Origin: Candidatus Latescibacterota bacterium
GTDB lineage: Bacteria; JAAXHH01; JABIQT01
DNA length: 5,028 nucleotides
Reading direction: 5' to 3'
Assembly: GCA_018667995.1 (NCBI GenBank)
Contig: JABIQT010000596.1
Coordinates: forward strand, 1-5,028
Below, piece by piece: positions 1 through 5,028 of this stretch. Below the pieces are notes generated by a model that was given only the letters and a program-made list of their open reading frames with translations, was not told the origin of the DNA and did not search any database. Position 1 is the stretch's first letter. Every line of letters begins with the position of its first letter. Both the position numbers and the translations under genes were made by a program.

Positions 1-1796
1 ATTTCAATGCCGAGAGCAATTCATGCCGCGCAAAGGAACAACTGGATGGCCTTGGTGTACAGAGATTATCGCTTCAGGACAACGTCAAAGCGAAGCTGGT
101 CCAGTACGGCTGCGATCCAGCAGGCGACACCACACTCCTGACTGGACTCGTAGATAAGCTGGACACGCTTCGGGAAACCCACGCCGCAGCTTTGCAGGAA
201 GTGTCTCTGGCTACAGAACAAGCGACCGACTTGGTTAATAGGACCTCACGCCTCACGTCCCAGGTCGAGGAGATCTTCGCTGGTGCAGGACTCACTATCG
301 GCGACGACCTGACACTCTCACAGTGGCTGGCCCAGCGGGACGACTACCTGTCCGCGAAACAACAACACGATGTGGCGACGAGGGACCTCGCCGTGGCCAC
401 GAAAGCTGCCGAGTCTCGTGAGGACCTGATGGAACTGTCGGTGTCGGATTTGGAGCGGGAAGTACAGAGATGCCAGGAGCAAGCGTCTACACGGGAAGAA
501 ACCCATGAAAGTATGATAGAAATCCGCACGGAGGTAAACCAAGCCAAACAGCAGACACGCCGTGAGGAGAAGCTGGCACAGATCTCCGACTGCGAGAACG
601 CCCTGAGGGACCAGCGCGACCAGGACCAGCGAAGCCTCATCGGAAACGTGCTCGTGGATTTCCTGGCCGAAAAAGAACGTACCCGCGACCGCCCTGGCGT
701 CTTCCAGCGGGCGCGACACTTGTTCACCAATTTCACGAACGGACGATACAGCCTGGAAATGGACGATCGAACCGGTTCGCCTGAATTCCGAGGTATCGAC
801 ACCGCCGAGGGTGTGGGCAAACCACTGGATGCCCTCTCCAGCGGCACCCGGCTGCAATTGCTCATAGCTGTCCGAATGGCCTTCCTCGAACACCAGGAAC
901 GGGGCGGACTCAAGATCCCGCTACTCCTCGATGAAACCCTCGGCAATAGCGACGAAAAGCGTGCCGATCAAATCATCGAGACGGCCATTGAGATCTGCCG
1001 CCAGGGCAGACAGATCTTCTACTACACCGCCCAGCATGACGAGGTCGGCAAGTGGGAACGCCTGCTCGCGCTGAGCGGCGACGTGCCTTACCAGGTGACA
1101 GATCTGGCTGAAGTACGTCAATTCGTCGAATCCGAGCGGGTCCCCAAACGCCCCCTCGACCTGCCACCCATGCAGGAAATCCCCAAACCCGAGGGACTGG
1201 ACTGGCAGCAATACGGTGCGTTTCTGGGCATGGCCGATCTGAATACCATCACCCACGCGGGCGACATTCATCTCTGGTATCTGATTAAAGATGTGGACCT
1301 GCTATACGATCTCCTGCGCAATCAGATCAATCGGTGGGGCCAACTGGAAAACATCGTCCTGCATAGCGGCTCCTCACTAATCAATGCCAATACCCCTGCT
1401 TACCAACGGGCGCTGGCCGCATCAGACGTCATCGCCCAGACTATCAATCTGCGCGAGATCGGCCGCGGAAAACCAGTAGATCGTCAGGTTCTGGAAGCTT
1501 CCGGTGCCGTGAGCGAACGGTTCCTGGAGGAAATCAGTGAACTGGTAGTGGACCTCGACAGCAAGGGTGAAATGCTGATCGAGAAACTCCGGAAAGGCGC
1601 CGTGAAAGGCTTCAGTCGGAAGAAGATCGAGAACCTGACAGAATTCCTCGAAGAAGCCGAATACACAGATAAGCGCAAGGTGATGACGGCGGAGGAGATC
1701 GCAGAGACATTGGTGCCCAGAGTGTTGCGATATCTTGAGGATGGCGTACTGGAGGATGGGGAATGGCGGTGGTTGGTGGGGCAGGCGGTAGGGTAG
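1..1796 (+). CDS. SMC/Rad50/YhaN-like ABC ATPase with long C-terminal extension (5' truncated)
   Basis: The reading frame is open from the left edge (first full codon at 3) to TAG at 1794-1796, giving 597 visible residues; the N-terminus and Walker A lie outside. The TTG at 192 is only an internal Leu codon. Fragment residues about 24-58 and 84-118 form two related helical units, followed by a charged coiled coil to about 211. Next comes the C-terminal ABC half-domain: signature LSSGTRLQL (278-286), Walker B IPLLLDE (305-311, catalytic Glu), D-loop LGNSDEKR (313-320) and H-loop TAQHDEV with His345. In known families (Rad50/SbcC, YhaN, SMC) such heads dimerise on ATP and act on DNA, often with a nuclease subunit. 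A Trp/Leu-rich extension (about 394-597) follows the head; typical YhaN or Rad50 proteins end soon after the H-loop. ATPase class is secure from motifs; the exact role is not. A defence or repair function is inference. Confidence 0.9.
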   Translation, partial: FNAESNSCRAKEQLDGLGVQRLSLQDNVKAKLVQYGCDPAGDTTLLTGLVDKLDTLRETHAAALQEVSLATEQATDLVNRTSRLTSQVEEIFAGAGLTIGDDLTLSQWLAQRDDYLSAKQQHDVATRDLAVATKAAESREDLMELSVSDLEREVQRCQEQASTREETHESMIEIRTEVNQAKQQTRREEKLAQISDCENALRDQRDQDQRSLIGNVLVDFLAEKERTRDRPGVFQRARHLFTNFTNGRYSLEMDDRTGSPEFRGIDTAEGVGKPLDALSSGTRLQLLIAVRMAFLEHQERGGLKIPLLLDETLGNSDEKRADQIIETAIEICRQGRQIFYYTAQHDEVGKWERLLALSGDVPYQVTDLAEVRQFVESERVPKRPLDLPPMQEIPKPEGLDWQQYGAFLGMADLNTITHAGDIHLWYLIKDVDLLYDLLRNQINRWGQLENIVLHSGSSLINANTPAYQRALAASDVIAQTINLREIGRGKPVDRQVLEASGAVSERFLEEISELVVDLDSKGEMLIEKLRKGAVKGFSRKKIENLTEFLEEAEYTDKRKVMTAEEIAETLVPRVLRYLEDGVLEDGEWRWLVGQAVG

Positions 1797-1939
1797 CCAA
1801 TCAGAATGTAACAACGCCGCTATCGATCGAAGCTATTCGCTCGTCTGGTAACCCTCCAGGATTCAGAGAATTCATCCGACCTGAAGTGGTCGATTTGGCC
1901 CTCGCAATATACCAGCAGGCATCGGGTTCTTCGACATGA
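1763..1939 (+). CDS. Possible small ORF (58 aa) overlapping the ATPase gene end
   Basis: An ATG at 1763 opens a 58-residue frame ending at TGA 1937-1939. It overlaps the last 34 bases of the ATPase gene in the -1 frame. A GGAGG box at 1751-1755 sits 7 bases before the ATG, a good Shine-Dalgarno position, though that stretch is also ATPase coding sequence. The product begins Gly-rich (MAVVGGAGGR) and ends with a probable amphipathic helix (FIRPEVVDLALAIYQQA). I do not recognise it. It could be a small partner protein coupled to the ATPase, a truncated remnant, or the real ATPase C-terminus if a -1 slip or an indel occurs in the G-rich tract at 1757-1781. An antisense frame (1801-2034) is open over the same DNA, so openness alone proves little. 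Confidence 0.4.
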   Translation: MAVVGGAGGRVANQNVTTPLSIEAIRSSGNPPGFREFIRPEVVDLALAIYQQASGSST

Positions 1940-1968
1940 ACATAGGTAGATTTTAGTTGCTCAACGCA

Positions 1969-1998
1969 TTGACACACTGTTAAACTCCTAAATATCAT
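1969..1998 (+). promoter_or_regulatory. Sigma-70-type promoter candidate
   Basis: A perfect -35 hexamer TTGACA (1969-1974) is followed by an 18-base spacer and TATCAT (1993-1998), five of six matches to TATAAT. It lies in the gap after the ATPase gene and points at the membrane protein/hydrolase pair. A start near 2005 would leave a leader of about 264 bases before the ATG at 2269, long for a bacterial mRNA and consistent with leader regulation. Not tested; chance matches occur in AT-rich gaps. Confidence 0.5.
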
Positions 1999-2014
1999 CC
2001 AATCCCTATTAATT

Positions 2015-2044
2015 GAGTGGTTGCTCCACTCCAAGTCACCTTGG
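2015..2044 (+). repeat. Two adjacent small hairpins in the leader
   Basis: GAGTGG (2015-2020) pairs perfectly with CCACTC (2026-2031) across a 5-base loop. Immediately after it, CCAAG (2031-2035) pairs with CTTGG (2040-2044) across a 4-base loop. They lie 10 to 40 bases after the expected transcription start of the promoter candidate, so would form the 5' end of the leader RNA, perhaps a stabilising structure. No T-tract follows, so they do not look like an intrinsic terminator. Confidence 0.4.
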
Positions 2045-2162
2045 GATGGTGTCAGTGTGTTCTAACTATGCATTCTGCTTGTCTGTCAAATCCTTCGATA
2101 AACCATACTTGAGATAGAGCAGCGTCAAATTGAACTGCAGATGTTACGAATGGTAACCTTGC

Positions 2163-2246
2163 CGCAGTAGTGCTGGCGTTTCGGCTGAGACGCACCACCC
2201 AACTGCGCTGCACAATATCATGTAGGAAGCAATACGAGCGCAGTAG
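2163..2246 (+). repeat. Competing inverted/direct repeats before the membrane-protein start
   Basis: ACTGCGCT (2202-2209) is the exact reverse complement of AGCGCAGT (2237-2244), an 8-base stem with a 27-base loop that ends 14 bases before the ribosome binding site. The sequence CGCAGTAG occurs at 2163-2170 and again at 2239-2246, so ACTGCG (2202-2207) could instead pair with CGCAGT at 2163-2168. The two pairings exclude each other, as in attenuator-like or translational switches. Pairing is seen directly; a regulatory role is inference. Confidence 0.4.
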
Positions 2247-2258
2247 ACAACATTCATC

Positions 2259-2263
2259 AGAGG
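2259..2263 (+). promoter_or_regulatory. Ribosome binding site deciding the membrane-protein start
   Basis: AGAGG stands 5 bases before the ATG at 2269. The frame stays open upstream to a GTG at 2170, but that codon has no such site, and the 33 added residues are Arg/Cys/Ser rich and unlike the rest of the protein. This supports 2269 as the start. Confidence 0.6.
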
Positions 2264-2268
2264 CTATC

Positions 2269-3390
2269 ATGAACACTGAGCGGGATCACAAAATCCTGAA
2301 ATTACTGGAATGTGATTTGGACGACATTGAGATCAAGAACAAGGTATTTGACGCCATGTCTACCATGCCTTTGGCTAATCCTTGGATGCTCGGAAGTAAG
2401 CGCTATACCTGGTTGATGATGCTGATACCGGCATTAACGGGCCTACTATATCAATACGGAGTGTTTGCCAGCGGTCGGCCTATTGAAGATTGGGATTTTG
2501 TGGCGTTGTTATGCGGTGCAACCTTCCTCCTGGGTGCCGGAATGTACAGTGTGAAGGCCTTCTTGGCATCCAATCTCTGGCCTTTCTACGCTTCTAACCT
2601 CAGCGCAATTGGAGCTGAGGGTGTTGACAAGGCGAAATCAGATGCTCAGAGTGCCGTGGTACAGACATTCGAACAGCAGAAGACCAGTCTGATTATTGGC
2701 ATCGCGTATGGTTCCATAGTCTCTGCATCTGTGTTCGTGCTGAACATCTGGGATTCCAATATAGGTCTCAACTTACTACTTGCCTCCTTCATATGGGCCG
2801 TCAATTTCGTAACTGGGGTCTCGTTTGTATCATTATACAAAACCATGGTTCTGATATGGAGGTTGAGGGACCACATTCAAATCTCCATCTGGCATAGACG
2901 AAACCGCTCAACCGAATTTGTTGATACGCTACGCACGAAGATCGCTGTAGTCGCAAGCGGATATACCGCAATATCACTTACCAGTATCGTATGTTCAAAA
3001 TTCCCTCCCGGGAACATCGTCTATGGATATTCGATTTTTGCTGGATTCATCTTAGTATTAGTGTATGTGTTGCCCGGAATCTGGATCAGGAGGCGTGTCA
3101 AAGCTCTGAGCCGGCAAAATAAGGAACATATCGACAGCCTCATCCACAAAGAATTCAATATCATGATCTCTAAATATGAAGACGAGGACGACGGTGATGG
3201 CAAGAAGAGAGTATTCGATACAATTGATTCCCTCATGAAGCTGCGGAAGAATATCGACTCGGTTAGTACGCCTTCTGTCTCATGGCGTAGTGCCCGGACG
3301 GTAGTTTATATCGTCTTTACAAACGCATTCCCGTCGATTCTGTCATGGGCACTGCCTACACTTACAGTTTTTCTCATGGAAACACCGTGA
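2269..3390 (+). CDS. Polytopic membrane protein of unknown function (373 aa)
   Basis: I do not recognise the family. Starting at the ATG at 2269, the protein has a charged N-terminal soluble stretch (1-43) and then about seven hydrophobic segments: roughly 47-66, 77-99, 140-160, 167-196 (long, perhaps two), 224-243, 250-273 and 344-369. Polar loops lie at 108-139 and 275-343. The second holds an acidic cluster (304-310, EDEDDGD) followed by Lys/Arg, and is probably cytoplasmic given the Arg-rich IRRR after segment six. No signal peptide, no transporter signature and no catalytic motif are visible. Its stop overlaps the GTG start of the hydrolase gene, so the two are likely made together and may act together at the membrane. 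G+C is lower than in the ATPase gene. Alternatives include a channel, a transporter or a membrane anchor for the hydrolase. Confidence 0.85.
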   Translation: MNTERDHKILKLLECDLDDIEIKNKVFDAMSTMPLANPWMLGSKRYTWLMMLIPALTGLLYQYGVFASGRPIEDWDFVALLCGATFLLGAGMYSVKAFLASNLWPFYASNLSAIGAEGVDKAKSDAQSAVVQTFEQQKTSLIIGIAYGSIVSASVFVLNIWDSNIGLNLLLASFIWAVNFVTGVSFVSLYKTMVLIWRLRDHIQISIWHRRNRSTEFVDTLRTKIAVVASGYTAISLTSIVCSKFPPGNIVYGYSIFAGFILVLVYVLPGIWIRRRVKALSRQNKEHIDSLIHKEFNIMISKYEDEDDGDGKKRVFDTIDSLMKLRKNIDSVSTPSVSWRSARTVVYIVFTNAFPSILSWALPTLTVFLMETP

Positions 3391-4502
3391 CTGGATCGAG
3401 CATAGACCCCCTGGAATCAGAACTAACAACCGAAGATGGCAATCGACTCAGAATTCGGTTATACACCCCTGCGACTCCTCTGCCTTCTGATCCAATTGTT
3501 CTCGTACATGGATTGCTGTCGTCATCGGATATTTTTGATGTGCCAAATGCCAACCATGTCAGCCTTGCTCGGCGCCTACGGGATCAGGGCTATACGGTAA
3601 TAACATATGACCAAAGAGGCGCTGGGGGCTCTCAAACCAAGAACTGGAATTTCGGACTCGCAGAGATAGCACTATTGGATCTGCCGACCGTAATAAAACA
3701 TGCTATGGATGTAACGGGATCGCAAAAAGTGATTCTTGGCGGACATAGCCTGGGTGGTGTACAGATATATCTGCTGATGTGTTATGCTGCAATCTCTCGC
3801 AAGCCGAAGATCGCAATTGATCTGTCCAACATCGGGGCCTGTTTCACAATGGCATCGCCGGTTCAATTGACGCCATCAATCTCACCATGGTGCCTGATCC
3901 GCGCGAAGTGGAATACCTATTACAGTCTACTCGATCCGGATGGCGACGGACGGATATCTCCGGCAGATTTCGTGCGTGTACAAGCTGGCTTTTTTCGGTC
4001 ATTTTGGGGGTCGTTGTTGCACCCAGGCATAATACGCTATTTTATGAAGTTTGGTGGACAGTACAAAATCGTCGCTGCTGTTCTCAAGCGTCTACCAATT
4101 CCGAGCTTGCTTTTCCGCAATACAGATTTCGATACCCGTGTGTTCAAAGGAATTCTAGCGTCAAAGGTCCTCGATGCTGGACCTCTCCAATTGCTTACGG
4201 AGGTTCGAGCGGCGATAGAGTCAAACGGTCGTCTGAAGGTTAAGTATCTGGCGGAAGATATCACTTTACCTGATTCCCTTGAACAGGTGAAATCCATGAG
4301 AATCCTAACAATCACATCAGAAATGGATAACTTTGTGCCTCCCACTGATGTTAGAGCTATTCATTCCTATATAGCGAATGGGACCAGTATCGTGACGGAG
4401 ACTGATCTGGGAATCGGATCTGGTCATTCTGGCTATCTATTTAAACCAAATCTTCATGATCTTGTTTTCAATCAAATCCTTAAGTTCTTACGCAGCCTTT
4501 GA
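3387..4502 (+). CDS. Serine alpha/beta-hydrolase (lipase/esterase-like) with EF-hand-type lid insertion
   Basis: This is a probable ester or lipid hydrolase of 371 residues from GTG 3387, which overlaps the preceding TGA (GTGA) and has GGAAA at 3378-3382. An in-frame ATG at 3345 (385 aa) lacks a ribosome binding site. In 371-residue numbering the fold shows the oxyanion strand IVLVHG (37-42), TYDQRGAGGS (73-82), the nucleophile elbow GHSLGG with Ser121, the acid Asp314 in TSEMDNFVPP, and His347 in GSGHSG: a complete triad. A lid of roughly 150 residues lies between the elbow strand and the acid. It contains DPDGDGRISPAD (183-194), which fits the EF-hand/dockerin calcium loop with ligands at 1, 3, 5, 7 and 12. 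No signal peptide or lipobox is seen, so it is likely cytoplasmic or held by its membrane partner. The substrate cannot be read from the sequence; acylglycerol, phospholipid or polyester are possible. Confidence 0.9.
   Translation: MTGSSIDPLESELTTEDGNRLRIRLYTPATPLPSDPIVLVHGLLSSSDIFDVPNANHVSLARRLRDQGYTVITYDQRGAGGSQTKNWNFGLAEIALLDLPTVIKHAMDVTGSQKVILGGHSLGGVQIYLLMCYAAISRKPKIAIDLSNIGACFTMASPVQLTPSISPWCLIRAKWNTYYSLLDPDGDGRISPADFVRVQAGFFRSFWGSLLHPGIIRYFMKFGGQYKIVAAVLKRLPIPSLLFRNTDFDTRVFKGILASKVLDAGPLQLLTEVRAAIESNGRLKVKYLAEDITLPDSLEQVKSMRILTITSEMDNFVPPTDVRAIHSYIANGTSIVTETDLGIGSGHSGYLFKPNLHDLVFNQILKFLRSL
3933..3968 (+). other. EF-hand/dockerin-type calcium-binding loop in the hydrolase
   Basis: Twelve codons encode D-P-D-G-D-G-R-I-S-P-A-D. 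Asp at positions 1, 3 and 5, Gly at 6, Ile at 8 and Asp at 12 match the canonical loop; Asp rather than Glu at 12 is the dockerin-like form. It is preceded by a helical stretch (KWNTYYSLL) and followed by FVRVQAGFF, the expected helix-loop-helix frame. Only one loop is evident. Calcium binding is inferred from the motif. Confidence 0.75.
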
Positions 4503-4572
4503 CATGCAAGTGGATTGATTTTTTCAAACGTGCCTACGCATTAACCACTACACCAATTGAGATTCCTGACAG
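4503..4572. other. Short gap between hydrolase and lipoprotein genes
   Basis: This 70-base gap is AT-rich and has a T6 run (4519-4524) flanked by TTGA/TCAA, too weak a stem for a convincing terminator. TTGATT (4515-4520) could be a poor -35 box, but no good -10 follows, so the lipoprotein gene may be read through from the hydrolase or have its own weak promoter. Confidence 0.3.
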
Positions 4573-4935
4573 ATGCACCCCCAATTTAGCCTGCAACACT
4601 CCCTGTCAATAAGCCTCGTACTCACACTGGCAATAACCGGTTGCCAATCCCCCGGACCACCAGACCGATCCGCCATACATCAAGGCATATCACGAGCTGA
4701 AGTGATACAACTTCTGGGTGCGCCCACATCAAAATCTGCAATGGTCAAACAGACCGAATCCATCTGGGGTCCGCAGGAGGCATGGTGGCACGAAGTGTCC
4801 ATGGGGGATTCGCTTGAGATATGGTCCTACACATTCCCGGGCGAGGGCACTTTCGACGTCTACTATATCCGACAGTCCGAATCGGTATCAGACACGTCCT
4901 TCACCCCTGAAGGCGTCGTCTACGAAGCTCAATGA
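4573..4935 (+). CDS. BamE/SmpA-like small lipoprotein (120 aa)
   Basis: A hydrophobic signal (about 9-22) ends in the lipobox ITGC with Cys24 as the lipidated residue, so the mature protein should be anchored in a membrane on the periplasmic side. The mature part carries the BamE/SmpA/OmlA pattern: HQGISRAEVIQLLGAPTS (36-53), the G-x-S-x-x-E-V-x-x-L-L-G-x-P helix-turn, then beta strands EIWSYTF (82-88) and FDVYYI (94-99). In that family such domains support outer-membrane protein assembly or bind partner proteins; many small lipoproteins share the fold without being BamE. The start is fixed by an in-frame TGA at 4567-4569; the ribosome binding site is poor. The signal's N-region lacks Lys or Arg, which is unusual. 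No functional link with the hydrolase cassette is visible beyond position. Confidence 0.8.
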   Translation: MHPQFSLQHSLSISLVLTLAITGCQSPGPPDRSAIHQGISRAEVIQLLGAPTSKSAMVKQTESIWGPQEAWWHEVSMGDSLEIWSYTFPGEGTFDVYYIRQSESVSDTSFTPEGVVYEAQ

Positions 4936-4985
4936 AGCCATCTTCTCCACGAAATACCAGACGACACGACCTAAATGACAGACGC

Positions 4986-5028
4986 ATGACCCGCTCCCCT
5001 GCGCAGACTACACGGCGAAAGAACAACA
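4986..5028 (+). CDS. Possible start of a further gene, cut by the window edge
   Basis: An ATG at 4986 opens a frame that stays open for 14 codons to the end (MTRSPAQTTRRKNN), a basic N-terminus. There is no clear ribosome binding site, and 14 codons are too few to identify a product or exclude chance. Confidence 0.2.
   Translation, partial: MTRSPAQTTRRKNN

Larger units (their letters stand above)
1940..2268. other. Intergenic leader region without a convincing gene
   Basis: This 329-base stretch separates the short ORF from the membrane protein. Forward frames are broken often. The antisense frames 1801-2034 (TTG start) and 2052-2276 are open but lack a ribosome binding site and recognisable motifs. 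The region holds the promoter candidate at 1969-1998, two neighbouring small hairpins (2015-2031 and 2031-2044), an inverted pair GTTAC/GTAAC (2143-2147, 2153-2157) and a set of competing stems near the downstream start. I see no tRNA, transposon end or CRISPR repeat. Confidence 0.6.

Noticed and set aside
318-1271. Several long antisense frames under the ATPase gene
   Set aside because: They are antisense shadows of a gene whose ABC motifs fix the true frame; the peptides are rich in Arg, Ser and Cys without motifs.
1801-2034. Antisense 77-aa frame over the gap after the ATPase gene
   Set aside because: It starts with TTG, has no ribosome binding site and no recognised motif, and competes with the forward 58-aa ORF, which has a better start.
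2170-2268. Upstream GTG extension of the membrane protein by 33 residues
   Set aside because: No Shine-Dalgarno sequence precedes it, the extra residues are unlike the rest of the protein, and the stretch carries the inverted repeats; ATG 2269 has AGAGG at the right spacing.
2052-2276. Antisense 74-aa frame across the leader
   Set aside because: It lacks a ribosome binding site and motifs, and lies antisense to the likely leader and start of the membrane protein.
3887-4243. A 118-aa forward frame inside the hydrolase gene
   Set aside because: It overlaps the hydrolase lid, whose frame is fixed by the triad and the calcium loop; the alternative peptide is Arg/Ser/Cys rich and has no motif.
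4511-4530. T-run near the hydrolase stop as an intrinsic terminator
   Set aside because: The flanking TTGA/TCAA stem has only four AT-rich pairs and the T-run is in the loop rather than after the stem.
4503-4572. A tRNA-like stretch on the minus strand (reverse complement contains CTCAATTGGTGTAGTGGTTA, like a tRNA D-arm)
   Set aside because: No matching acceptor stem, no proper anticodon stem and no GGTTCGA-type T-arm could be built, so it is most likely chance.
4718-4978. An 86-aa forward frame overlapping the lipoprotein gene
   Set aside because: It is a frame shadow with Arg/Ser/Pro-rich composition; the lipoprotein frame has a lipobox and BamE-like pattern.

Overview
The window reads as bacterial, probably Gram-negative. 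It has a small lipobox protein of the BamE/SmpA type, genes close together on one strand and Shine-Dalgarno-like starts. The sequence alone does not allow a closer taxonomic call. Every credible gene lies on the + strand. Base composition changes across the window: 661-720 has 40 G+C of 60, 2941-3000 has 25 of 60 and 4321-4380 has 23 of 60. The left-hand ATPase gene and the middle cassette may therefore have different histories.

Layout: (1) 1-1796 is the 3' part of a large SMC/Rad50/YhaN-type ABC ATPase gene that runs in from the left edge. The window holds the end of its coiled-coil region, the C-terminal ABC half-domain (signature, Walker B, D-loop, H-loop) and then an unusual extension of about 240 residues. 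(2) 1763-1939 is a short ORF that overlaps the ATPase end behind a GGAGG box; it may be a small gene or a frameshifted tail. (3) 1940-2268 is a non-coding leader with a TTGACA-N18-TATCAT promoter candidate, small hairpins and a set of mutually exclusive inverted repeats just before the next ribosome binding site. (4) 2269-3390 encodes a polytopic membrane protein I do not recognise. It is joined by a GTGA stop/start overlap to (5) 3387-4502, a serine alpha/beta-hydrolase with an intact Ser-Asp-His triad and an EF-hand/dockerin-type calcium loop in its lid. (6) 4573-4935 encodes a BamE-like lipoprotein. (7) A possible next gene begins at 4986 and leaves the window.

Working together: the membrane protein and the hydrolase are the clearest functional pair, since they are translationally coupled and one is membrane embedded while the other is a probable lipase/esterase. 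The ATPase could belong to a DNA-processing or defence locus lying mostly to the left. The 472-base gap and separate promoter candidate give no support for one operon with the hydrolase cassette, although adjacency of an SMC-like ATPase to a membrane/hydrolase pair merits a neighbourhood search.
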